41,032 nucleotides of DNA from JAAZFZ01 sp035647435 (GTDB lineage Bacteria; Bacillota; Clostridia; Oscillospirales; Acutalibacteraceae), in contig DASRNM010000144.1 of the NCBI GenBank assembly GCA_035647435.1, positions 1 through 41,032 of the forward strand. The letters run 5' to 3'. How positions within the stretch are numbered: position 1 is the stretch's first letter; each line of letters begins with the position of its first letter. Both the position numbers and the translations under genes were made by a program. Shown piece by piece: positions 9,005-16,504 of this stretch. The notes beneath the pieces were generated by a model that did no database searches, was not told where the DNA came from, and was given only the letters and a program-made list of their open reading frames with translations.

Positions 9005-9067
9005 TTTGTTGAGTTATAGAATTATATTATCCCTTAAATGCAGAATATGAATAATGGAGGCAATCGA

Positions 9068-10096
9068 ATGAGAAACCACGAGGTTAAAGAAGCGCAACCT
9101 TTGTTGCGTAGTAACGGCAGTCTTCGTGAACCCGGCTGGTCAAGAAAGATGGTGCAGATATATAATAGGTATGCAATTAAAGCGCCATCATTTAAAATTA
9201 AAGAGTGGGATTATTATTTGATTATTTCGGAAGAGAATGATTTTGGCGTTGCTTTGACGATATCTGATGTCGGGTATATCGGCTTGCAAAGTGTAACCCT
9301 GCTTGATTTTAAAAATAAGTGGGAGCATACGCAAACAATTCTCAACGCGTTGCCATTCGGCAAGCTAAAAATGCCTTCAAACAGCAAAGAGGGTAATACA
9401 ATCTATCGTGATAAAAAGCTCAACATGCAATATATTGTTTCAAAAGGCAAGCGTCATTTGACTTGTGAAATGAAGAATTTTAAAGACGGTAAACCTTTTT
9501 CATGCAACATTGTTCTTGAACAGCCTGAGATGGACACAATGGTTATCGCAACACCGTGGGCAGAAAAGAGAACTGCTTTTTACTATAACCAAAAAATAAA
9601 CTGTATGCGCGCAAGTGGCAAGGCTGTGTTCGACGGTAAAGAATATAATTTTAACCCCGAAACAGACTTCGGAACGCTCGACTGGGGTCGAGGCGTTTGG
9701 ACTTATGACAACACATGGTATTGGGGCTCAGGCAACGGAGTGGTTAACGGTAAACCGTTCGGGTTTAATATAGGTTACGGTTTTGGTGACACCTCCGCTG
9801 CAAGTGAAAATATTCTATTTTATGACGGTGTCGGCCATAAGCTCGACGATATTACTTTTAATATCCCTGAGGATAGCTATGTAAAGCCATGGACTTTCAC
9901 GTCTAATGATGGAAGGTTTGAGATGGATTTTGTGCCCATAATCGACAGGGCTGCAAAAATTGATGCAAAGGTTATTGTAACCGATCAGCACCAGGTTTTT
10001 GGCAGAATGAGTGGCAAGGCCGTTTTAGATGACGGAACAGTTCTTGATATCAAGGATGTGCTGTGCTTTGCAGAAAAGGTGCACAACAAATACTAA
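9068..10096 (+). CDS. DUF2804 domain-containing protein
   Basis: A 342-residue protein that I recognise as DUF2804 family. It opens with NHEVKEAQPLLRSNGSLREPGW, followed by a beta-rich body with DWGRGVWTYDNTWYWGSGN and a FNIGYGFGDTSAASEN segment. No signal peptide or membrane segment is evident. The family has no established activity; its beta-rich fold resembles lipocalin-like/AttH proteins in general appearance (inference). The start at 9068 uses TGGAGG at 9055-9060; the in-frame ATG at 9038 has no such site. It lies 63 bases after yhaM without an obvious terminator between them, so co-transcription is possible. Confidence 0.75.
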   Translation: MRNHEVKEAQPLLRSNGSLREPGWSRKMVQIYNRYAIKAPSFKIKEWDYYLIISEENDFGVALTISDVGYIGLQSVTLLDFKNKWEHTQTILNALPFGKLKMPSNSKEGNTIYRDKKLNMQYIVSKGKRHLTCEMKNFKDGKPFSCNIVLEQPEMDTMVIATPWAEKRTAFYYNQKINCMRASGKAVFDGKEYNFNPETDFGTLDWGRGVWTYDNTWYWGSGNGVVNGKPFGFNIGYGFGDTSAASENILFYDGVGHKLDDITFNIPEDSYVKPWTFTSNDGRFEMDFVPIIDRAAKIDAKVIVTDQHQVFGRMSGKAVLDDGTVLDIKDVLCFAEKVHNKY

Positions 10097-10123
10097 CCGT
10101 TTAGATTAATTAAGTCATATTGC

Positions 10124-10158
10124 AAGCCCTCCCGACATAAATATTATCGGGAGGGCTT
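10124..10158 (+). promoter_or_regulatory. Perfect 12-bp hairpin covering the spoIVFA ribosome binding site
   Basis: AAGCCCTCCCGA (10124-10135) pairs perfectly with TCGGGAGGGCTT (10147-10158) across an 11-base loop. The right arm contains GGGAGGG (10149-10155), the only Shine-Dalgarno sequence for the ATG at 10164. There is no T-run after it on the plus strand. It could mark the 3' end of the DUF2804 transcript or hold the spoIVFA ribosome binding site closed in read-through RNA. Confidence 0.65.
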
Positions 10159-10163
10159 AGATT

Positions 10164-11120
10164 ATGGAAACGAAAAACTACGATAATTTAAATTCAGATG
10201 AAATTCAAAGAGTCAGAGAAGCTCGACGAAGCCGAAGCGAAACATATATTTCAAGGAATAGTGAAAAAAAAGAAAAGAACGATTACCTATCAAGGCTTAT
10301 CCTTATTCAGTCGATTATTTGTGCGGTGATAGTATTACTAACCTTTTCAATAAAAAAATTTAATCCCGAAGCTTTTTCGCAACTCAAGGTGCAATACAAT
10401 TCCATCATGTCAGAAGATATGAGCGCGCGTGATGTCTGGGCGGCGATGAAAAACGTTTCGGGGTTTATAATTTTACCGTCTGACAAGTGGCAGACGGGTG
10501 AACCAACAACTAATGATGAAAACACTAGTGAAACCTTAGCTGATGGGGGTGCCACCGTCACAACAACTGAGGATGGCGCCACAAAAGCTCAGGAGGGCAC
10601 AACCGGTGAACCAACCTCGAATAAAAATGAGGCGGAAACACTAAAAGGGGCAGGCGGAGAAGATTTAAGCCTTTTGTGCGCAGAGAAAAAAGCATCCTTT
10701 GCTCCTTTTTACATAACCGCCAAGGCAGTTACACCTGTGAGCGGAAGAATTACTTCAAACTTTGGTTACCGTATTCATCCCATAACAAAGGAAATGAGCT
10801 TTCACACGGGCATTGATATAGCTGCGCCGCAAGGGGAAAGAATAGCATGTGCATATTACGGGAAGGTGCAAGAGATCGGCTTTTCGGAAACGGGTGGAAA
10901 TTATGTGTTGATGGAGCATCAAAATGGCCTGCAAACACTATATTTCCATTGTGATGAAGTGTATGTTGAGGTTGGAGCGTTTATAAGGGCAGGAGAAACC
11001 ATAGCACTTGTCGGGTCAACCGGCATAACGACAGGCCCACATTTGCATTTTGAAGTGAGAATTGACAAAACAAGATATAACCCAATGTATATACTTGATA
11101 TAAATGACAATAAAACTTAA
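10164..11120 (+). CDS. spoIVFA: SpoIVFA-like membrane-anchored M23 (LytM) protein
   Basis: A 318-residue protein. It has a charged cytosolic N-terminus, one membrane segment at about 41-63 (LILIQSIICAVIVLLTF) and a Thr/Glu/Gly-rich linker at about 110-165. The C-terminal M23/LytM domain starts near residue 190 (GRITSNFGYRIHP, HTGIDIAAP, GPHLHFEVR). The M23 zinc ligands appear intact (His and Asp of HTGID, last His of HLH). Assignment as SpoIVFA rests on this architecture and on the 17-base overlap with spoIVFB; SpoIVFA holds SpoIVFB inactive until engulfment is complete. It could instead be another M23 sporulation protein of the SpoIIQ type. Its ribosome binding site lies inside a hairpin. 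Confidence 0.7.
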   Translation: METKNYDNLNSDEIQRVREARRSRSETYISRNSEKKEKNDYLSRLILIQSIICAVIVLLTFSIKKFNPEAFSQLKVQYNSIMSEDMSARDVWAAMKNVSGFIILPSDKWQTGEPTTNDENTSETLADGGATVTTTEDGATKAQEGTTGEPTSNKNEAETLKGAGGEDLSLLCAEKKASFAPFYITAKAVTPVSGRITSNFGYRIHPITKEMSFHTGIDIAAPQGERIACAYYGKVQEIGFSETGGNYVLMEHQNGLQTLYFHCDEVYVEVGAFIRAGETIALVGSTGITTGPHLHFEVRIDKTRYNPMYILDINDNKT

Positions 11121-11709
11121 AAACATAAAATTTGAAGTAAGCTTTTACTTTGTTGCCTTAGTTACCCTGCTTCTTTTGTTTGACAAAAGCTCAAAGACAT
11201 TATTATGTATTGTCGGGGCGGTCATTCATGAAGCGGGGCATTTGTTATGCCTGCTTTGGTGGGGAGATGTGCCATACAAGATATCGTTAATGCCATTTGG
11301 AATAGTTATTGAAAGAAGGGGAAGGGTGGCGCTTTCTTTTAATGAGGAAGCTGTTGCCGCCCTTGCCGGCCCACTTGTAAATATTGTTTTAGCAGTGATA
11401 TTGGTTTTTCTTTATAAATACAATCACAACGAGTTAATATTATTTTCAATAGCGGTCAACTGCGGGCTTGGTGCATTGAATTTATTGCCTATCGAGCCGC
11501 TTGATGGGAGTCGAGTTCTTCATGCATTGCTTTCAAGAAAACTTTCTGAATCAAGGAGCGAGCAAATAACGAGAGCTGTTTCTTTTGCGTTTTTGCTTCC
11601 GTTGGCAGCATGTGGGTTTTATATACTTATTAAAAGCGGATACAATATCACACTTTTAATTGTTGTCATTTATGCTTCTGTTTTACTAATGTTCAAAAAA
11701 AACAAATGA
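11104..11709 (+). CDS. spoIVFB: SpoIVFB-type site-2 (M50) intramembrane metalloprotease
   Basis: A 201-residue polytopic protein. The zinc-binding HEAGH is at residues 42-46 in a hydrophobic segment, and the second M50 motif NLLPIEPLDG lies at 126-135 with Asp134 as third ligand. SpoIVFB cleaves pro-sigma-K in the outer forespore membrane. B. subtilis SpoIVFB has a C-terminal CBS domain of about 90 residues; this protein ends just after the membrane core, so the ATP-sensing CBS part is absent. The start overlaps the end of spoIVFA by 17 bases with no strong ribosome binding site, implying translational coupling. Confidence 0.8.
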   Translation: MTIKLKNIKFEVSFYFVALVTLLLLFDKSSKTLLCIVGAVIHEAGHLLCLLWWGDVPYKISLMPFGIVIERRGRVALSFNEEAVAALAGPLVNIVLAVILVFLYKYNHNELILFSIAVNCGLGALNLLPIEPLDGSRVLHALLSRKLSESRSEQITRAVSFAFLLPLAACGFYILIKSGYNITLLIVVIYASVLLMFKKNK

Positions 11710-11761
11710 AAAAGATATTGGTTTTTATATTTCATTTATAATAACTTGAAAAATTTGTGTG

Positions 11762-11790
11762 TTGTTTGCTATGCTTTGATTTGTTATACT
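11762..11790 (+). promoter_or_regulatory. Sigma-A promoter driving the 11797-12028 RNA region
   Basis: TTGTTT (11762-11767), a 17-base spacer and TATACT (11785-11790) with extended -10 TGT. No coding region begins within 400 bases on this strand. Confidence 0.6.
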
Positions 11791-11796
11791 TATAAT

Positions 11797-12028
11797 CGAG
11801 GTGACAAAACTGTCGAAAGCAAGCAGTAATGGCACATTTGCGCAAAGCCTGCACCCTTCTACCACCACAAAAATAAATAAGTCGCGAAAAGAAGGGAAAG
11901 GGCGTTGTTGAATTTTGTGAAACATAAAATGCTCAAAAACATGAACAAACAATAGAGTTAGTTGAATAAAAGCAGAAGATACGCCTTTATGCGAACAATA
12001 ACTTGTCAATTTCAACAATTTTTTGAGC
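11797..12028 (+). ncRNA. Candidate structured non-coding RNA, family not recognised
   Basis: The 528-base gap 11710-12237 has no convincing gene. Downstream of a good promoter it holds several stems. A hairpin ACTG/CAGT encloses a GAAA loop (11809-11827). CCCTTC (11854-11859) pairs with GAAGGG (11891-11896). TTGTTGAA (11905-11912) pairs with TTCAACAA (12011-12018). GCTCAAAAA (11931-11939) pairs with TTTTTGAGC (12020-12028). The last two pairings cross, as in a pseudoknot, and a T6 run follows the first. I could not match it to tmRNA, RNase P, SRP, 6S or a riboswitch class. It could be a free RNA or a long leader of the next gene. Confidence 0.4.
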
Positions 12029-12134
12029 GTCTAAAATTCACGAAAACTAAGCATTAATCACAAAGTTTGCTCATCATTATTAGTAGTTTTTCTAAATTTT
12101 TATTATAGTTTCATGATTTATTTGATAATTTAGC

Positions 12135-12163
12135 TTGCAAATCGTGTCATTCTTGTGTAAAAT
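12135..12163 (+). promoter_or_regulatory. Sigma-A promoter of the PucR/CdaR-type regulator
   Basis: TTGCAA (12135-12140), a 17-base spacer and TAAAAT (12158-12163), 74 bases before the start codon. Confidence 0.55.
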
Positions 12164-12237
12164 GTATATGTTATTGTTGTCAAATTGTATAAAAATAACG
12201 GAAGTTAATTGAAGTTTTTGCAGTGAGGAGAATAATT

Positions 12238-13323
12238 ATGTCAAACAGACTATTCCAGGGGATCATTCATCAGCTCCGTGACGCTATTGACAGGACAATT
12301 GGCGTTATCGACGAAACGGGTACAATCATATCCTGCAGTGAGTTAGGAAAGATTGGTGAGCTTGTTTCCGACTCGACAACTGAAATTTTTGCTAAAAACG
12401 CAACAATCTCTGTCGGTCCCTATACTTTTCGCTCGTTTGGCGCTCACATGCATTCCGAGTACGCTGTTTTTGTTGACGGTACAGATGAACTTGCAGCGAG
12501 ATATGCCGATATCTGCTGTGTTGCTTTAGAAAACATCAAGCAGTATTATGATGAAAAATATGATCGAAGCAATTTCGTCAAAAATGTTATACTTGACAAC
12601 ATTTTGGCGGGTGATATATACCTAAAGGCACGTGAGCTTCATTTTAACAATGAGGGCGCGAGAGTTGTGCTTTTGATAAGAGTACCCGAAAACAGCGATG
12701 CTGCTGTGTTTGATACAATTCAATCTCTTTTCCCCGACAAGGTAAAGGATTTTGTTATCAACATTAGCGAAACAGATGTTGCACTTGTAAAGGAAGTTAA
12801 GCAGGACATCGCAACAAAAGATTTAGAAAAGCTTGCGCAGTCAATTGCCGATTCACTCAACACCCAGCTTTATACTCGTGCACTTGTGGGCATAGGCACA
12901 ACTGTTACAGGGCTTCACGAGCTTGCACTTTCATTTAAAGAGGCTCAGGTTTCGCTTGAAGTCGGCAAGGTGTTCGATACTGAGAAAACCATTATCAGCT
13001 ATGATAACCTAGGTATTGCAAGGCTTATATATCAGCTGCCGACAACTCTGTGTGATATGTTCCTTCGTGAGGTGTTCAAGAGGGGCTCAATTGACAGCCT
13101 TGACCACGAAACGCTTTTCACTATTCAGAAATTTTTCGAAAACAACCTCAATGTTTCCGAAACTTCACGTAAACTCTTTGTGCACAGAAACACATTGGTT
13201 TACAGACTTGAAAAGATTAAAAAGCTTACCGGTCTTGACCTGCGTGAGTTTGATGATGCAATTGTGTTTAAAGTAGCCTTGATGGTTAAAAAATATCTTG
13301 ATGCTAAGCCTGTGAAGTTTTAA
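12238..13323 (+). CDS. PucR/CdaR-type helix-turn-helix regulator
   Basis: A 361-residue protein. The N-terminal part (about 1-110) looks like a small sensory domain (GVIDETGTIISCSELGKIGE). The middle is a GGDEF-like, degenerate CdaR/PucR region. The C-terminus (about 295-355) is the PucR-type HTH_30 (NLNVSETSRKLFVHRNTLVYRLEKI). The family regulates carbohydrate, purine or amino acid use; no target is evident here. The start at 12238 follows TGAGGAG at 12224-12230; GTG 12223 overlaps that site and is unlikely. It lies 102 bases before ftsE on the same strand with no clear terminator, so it may feed transcription into the division operon. Confidence 0.75.
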   Translation: MSNRLFQGIIHQLRDAIDRTIGVIDETGTIISCSELGKIGELVSDSTTEIFAKNATISVGPYTFRSFGAHMHSEYAVFVDGTDELAARYADICCVALENIKQYYDEKYDRSNFVKNVILDNILAGDIYLKARELHFNNEGARVVLLIRVPENSDAAVFDTIQSLFPDKVKDFVINISETDVALVKEVKQDIATKDLEKLAQSIADSLNTQLYTRALVGIGTTVTGLHELALSFKEAQVSLEVGKVFDTEKTIISYDNLGIARLIYQLPTTLCDMFLREVFKRGSIDSLDHETLFTIQKFFENNLNVSETSRKLFVHRNTLVYRLEKIKKLTGLDLREFDDAIVFKVALMVKKYLDAKPVKF

Positions 13324-13425
13324 AGCTTTGCAGGTGTCCATTACTTATATGAAATGATATAGAAACTTGTTTTTGCGGATGTGGTGGTTCGTTATAGATG
13401 CGGCTGTATTTGAAGGAATGGTATT

Positions 13426-14223
13426 GTGATTGAATTTAATAATGTCTCTAAGACTTATGCTAACGGCACCCACGCTCTGAAGAATGTAAACATTAAAATT
13501 AATCAGGGCGAATTTGCCTTTGTTGTTGGTGCCTCTGGTGCCGGCAAAAGCACATTTTTGAAGTTGATGATGCGCGAGGAAGTTCCGTCAAGCGGAAGCA
13601 TTACTATGAACAACTATAATTTGAGCGAGCTTGAAAACAAGAAAATCCCTTATTTTAGGCGCACCCTTGGTGTGGTTTTTCAAGACTTTCGTCTAATCCC
13701 CAACATGACGGTTTATGATAATGTTGCCTTTGCAATGCGTGTTATTGGCGCAAAAGAAAAGAAAATAAGAAAACGAGTTCCTTATGTTATCAGCCTGGTT
13801 GGGTTGGCGACGAAGGCTCGTTGTTACCCGAATGAGCTTTCAGGCGGTGAACAGCAGAGGGTTGCATTGGCAAGAGCACTTGCCAACAATGCCGAGCTGA
13901 TTATTGCGGACGAGCCCACCGGAAACGTTGACCCGCAAATGTCATATGAAATTGTTGATTTGCTCACAAGGCTCAACGACGCGGGCACAACAGTTATTAT
14001 GGTAACGCATGAACATAATCTTGTGAAAAGATTTAACAGAAGAGTTATTATCCTTGAGCAAGGGTGCGTGGTTTATGACGGCACATCCTTGACAAAAAAG
14101 AATGTTAAATCGTCGCAAGGGCACATTAGCCATGACATGATGCCCGAAAGTAAAAATGAAAAGTTTGAACTTCGAGAAACGTCAACTGTCACTCCGGAAG
14201 AAGAGGCGGGTGATGTCAAATGA
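13426..14223 (+). CDS. ftsE: Cell division ABC transporter ATP-binding protein FtsE
   Basis: A 265-residue ABC ATPase. Walker A GASGAGKS is at 35-42, the Q-loop is FQDFRL near 85-90, the signature LSGGEQQR begins at 138, and Walker B LIIADEP ends at 164. With FtsX it drives activation of peptidoglycan hydrolases at the septum. The start is GTG after GAAGGAATGG. The ATPase core ends near residue 225, and the remaining 40 residues are a charged tail not seen in typical FtsE of about 228 residues. The stop overlaps the ftsX start by four bases (ATGA), indicating tight coupling. Confidence 0.9.
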   Translation: MIEFNNVSKTYANGTHALKNVNIKINQGEFAFVVGASGAGKSTFLKLMMREEVPSSGSITMNNYNLSELENKKIPYFRRTLGVVFQDFRLIPNMTVYDNVAFAMRVIGAKEKKIRKRVPYVISLVGLATKARCYPNELSGGEQQRVALARALANNAELIIADEPTGNVDPQMSYEIVDLLTRLNDAGTTVIMVTHEHNLVKRFNRRVIILEQGCVVYDGTSLTKKNVKSSQGHISHDMMPESKNEKFELRETSTVTPEEEAGDVK

Positions 14224-15146
14224 GTAGAGGAAGTTTATCATATTTAACAAAAGAAGGATTTCGAAATGTGTGGGTTAATCGCCTTATGAGTGTTGCCTCA
14301 ACATGCGTTTTGATGTCCTGTTTGGTGATGATTGGGATAGCGAGCATGCTTTTGATAAACATTCAAAGCATAATCGATAAAATCGAAAATGAAAATGTAA
14401 TTGTGGTTTTTGTTACTGATGAGGCATCAAAGGTTCAAACTGAAAAATTAGGTATTGAGCTTAAAAACCTTGACAATGTTGCAACCTGTACCTTTGTTTC
14501 AAAAGAGGAGGCATTTGAAAAACAGCTCGAGGAGCTGGGCAGTGCAGCCGAATTATTCAAAGGTATTGATAAAAACCCGTTGCCTGACTCATTTAAAGTA
14601 ACGGTAGAAAACCTTTCGTTGTTTGAACAAACGGTTTTAAAAATTGAAAATCTTGATAATGTGCTAAATGTCAGAGAAAACAGGCAATTTGCAGCACAGC
14701 TTGCATCCGTTAAAACAACAACAACCTATATTAGCTTAAGCGTTATTGGGCTTTTGCTTATAGTGTCGCTTTTCATAGTTTCAAACACAGTTCGTGTAAC
14801 AATGTTCAACAGAAGACTTGAAATAAGCATTATGAAGAGCGTTGGTGCGACAAACTGGTTCATCAGATGGCCATTTATGATTGAGGGAATCATTTTGGGT
14901 GCAATTGCAGGTATCTTGTCCCTGTTTTTAGTTTGGGGCGTTTACGGCGCTGCAATGAGCTCTCTTTCTTCGGTTATATCTGATGTTGGCAATTACAACG
15001 CTGTCGCCTTTAAAAGTGTTGCGCCTGTTATGCTCGGTGCATTTGTTGCAGGCGGTATTGTTGCAGGCTCATTGGGAAGCGCAATTTCAATTAAAAAATA
15101 TCTTAAAGAGAAGGAGCTGGAATGCGTCTATGAGAATGAGGTTTAA
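14220..15146 (+). CDS. ftsX: Cell division permease FtsX
   Basis: A 308-residue membrane protein with the FtsX layout. There is one N-terminal membrane segment at about 25-50, then an extracellular domain (about 50-165) with the alternation VIVVFVTDEASKVQTEKL. Three C-terminal membrane segments carry the MacB/FtsX-type pattern NTVRVTMFNRRLEISIMKSVGATNWFI (in two overlapping parts). It transmits ATP hydrolysis by FtsE to a periplasmic hydrolase. The start overlaps ftsE, and the end overlaps the coiled-coil M23 gene by 17 bases, so the three products are likely made together. Confidence 0.9.
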   Translation: MSRGSLSYLTKEGFRNVWVNRLMSVASTCVLMSCLVMIGIASMLLINIQSIIDKIENENVIVVFVTDEASKVQTEKLGIELKNLDNVATCTFVSKEEAFEKQLEELGSAAELFKGIDKNPLPDSFKVTVENLSLFEQTVLKIENLDNVLNVRENRQFAAQLASVKTTTTYISLSVIGLLLIVSLFIVSNTVRVTMFNRRLEISIMKSVGATNWFIRWPFMIEGIILGAIAGILSLFLVWGVYGAAMSSLSSVISDVGNYNAVAFKSVAPVMLGAFVAGGIVAGSLGSAISIKKYLKEKELECVYENEV

Positions 15147-16458
15147 CCGTTCATTAAGAGGCTTAATGTCGCTGTGTATTGTGTTTGTGTTGATTGCAAC
15201 AAGTGCAGTCGTGCCCCGTGTTTTTGCTACCGAATCTCTTGAGGATTTACAGCATCAATACGAGGAGCTTGAGGATAAAATTAAGAACAGTGCGGACAAG
15301 CTCGGTGACATAAAATCAGACATGAGCAAGCAGAATGAAACGATTAATGTTCTGAACAGTCAAATAAAGGATGTTCAATCACAAATTGATTTGCTCAACA
15401 AAAGAATATCAATGATAGAACGAGAGATAAAAGCTCTCAATTCAAAGATTCAAGAAATTGACGATCAAATAAATTTAATTAACTCACAAATTGAGCAAGC
15501 AACTCTTGAGAAGGAGCAAACACAACAAGAAATTGACAGCACTATTTCACTTCTTCTTGAAAGAATGAGGGCGTCATACCTTGCAGGTTCAATGTCAGAG
15601 CTTGAGATTCTGTTTTCGGCTGGAGATTTTTCAACATTTTTCACAAGAAGTGAGCTTTTAAAAAGAGTTTCTGAGCATGATAAAGGGCTCCTTGATGACC
15701 TTGAAAAGGATATGAAAGAAATAGAGAAGCTCGCAGAAAAGTTAGAGGAAAGCAGAGCAGAGCTTGATGATAAAAAAACTGAGCTAGATAGCGAAAATAA
15801 AGCTCTTGTTGACAAGCAAAATGATGCTCAGAGTAGTAAAAGTAAGCTGGCTCAAAAACAAAGCACTGTTGAGAGCAATGCTCAAAAAGCAAACAGTCTT
15901 TTTCTAGAGCTTGACAGAGATAGTAAAGCATTTAGAGATCTTTTAGAAAAGTACGAAAGAGAGCAAAGGGAGCTTGATGAAAAGATTGACGAATTGATTC
16001 GTCAAGGGTCATCAACGGGTGACGAATCACAGCATGAAGACTCAGGCAAAATGATATGGCCGATGCCATACCCTAATACATATATTTCAGCTGGGTATGG
16101 ATATTACAGCCCATTCGGAGTGAGTAAATTTCACTATGCGATTGATATTTGTGTAAGTGGAGGAACAACCGGCAAAAATATAGTTGCGGTAAGGAGCGGG
16201 AATGTTCACTATTCAGGCTGGCATTCGAGCTATGGTAACTATATTATCATCGACCACGGCGACGGCATTCACACACTTTATGCACATTGTCAGAGTAGAT
16301 TGGTTGGCTATGGGGAAACAGTGAGCCAAGGGCAGGTAATTGCAAAAGCCGGAGCTACCGGTAATGTTACAGGCCCCCATCTTCACTTTGAAGTGCGTAT
16401 TAATGACGGGGGAACAGTAAAAAGAGTGAACCCGTTAAACTATGTTTCAAAACCATAA
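15130..16458 (+). CDS. PcsB/CwlO/EnvC-like coiled-coil M23 peptidoglycan hydrolase
   Basis: A 442-residue secreted protein. The signal peptide covers about 1-33 (LMSLCIVFVLIATSAVV, ending VFA). A long coiled coil spans about 36-300, full of Leu/Lys/Glu heptads and interrupted near 150-180, as in PcsB/EnvC hinge regions. The M23 domain occupies about 320-440 (HYAIDIC, HTLYAHC, GPHLHFEVRI) with zinc ligands present. Proteins of this architecture are the hydrolases gated by FtsEX, and the overlap with ftsX makes that partnership very likely. The start at 15130 gives a clean signal peptide; the open frame extends to 14983 inside ftsX but that part is a shadow. AAGGAG at 15111-15116 is rather distant. 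Confidence 0.85.
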   Translation: MRMRFNRSLRGLMSLCIVFVLIATSAVVPRVFATESLEDLQHQYEELEDKIKNSADKLGDIKSDMSKQNETINVLNSQIKDVQSQIDLLNKRISMIEREIKALNSKIQEIDDQINLINSQIEQATLEKEQTQQEIDSTISLLLERMRASYLAGSMSELEILFSAGDFSTFFTRSELLKRVSEHDKGLLDDLEKDMKEIEKLAEKLEESRAELDDKKTELDSENKALVDKQNDAQSSKSKLAQKQSTVESNAQKANSLFLELDRDSKAFRDLLEKYEREQRELDEKIDELIRQGSSTGDESQHEDSGKMIWPMPYPNTYISAGYGYYSPFGVSKFHYAIDICVSGGTTGKNIVAVRSGNVHYSGWHSSYGNYIIIDHGDGIHTLYAHCQSRLVGYGETVSQGQVIAKAGATGNVTGPHLHFEVRINDGGTVKRVNPLNYVSKP

Positions 16459-16504
16459 TGAGCAGTGTTGGGCAAAAGGCCGATAATTGCGCAAAGGAGA
16501 TAAA

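Noticed and set aside
11800..11860. Resemblance to a c-di-GMP-I (GEMM) riboswitch, because of a GAAA-capped hairpin followed by GCGCAAAGCC
   Set aside because: The flanking GGCAAACC and GACGCAAAGCC context and the second conserved stem-loop with the tetraloop receptor are missing.
11725..12018. Minus-strand reading frame of 97 codons in the gap after spoIVFB
   Set aside because: It starts at TTG without a ribosome binding site, has no recognisable domain, and lies wholly in the structured RNA region.
15465..15931. Ser-rich minus-strand frames opposite the PcsB-like coiled coil
   Set aside because: They are antisense products of the Glu/Lys/Leu-rich coiled-coil codons and have no ribosome binding site.
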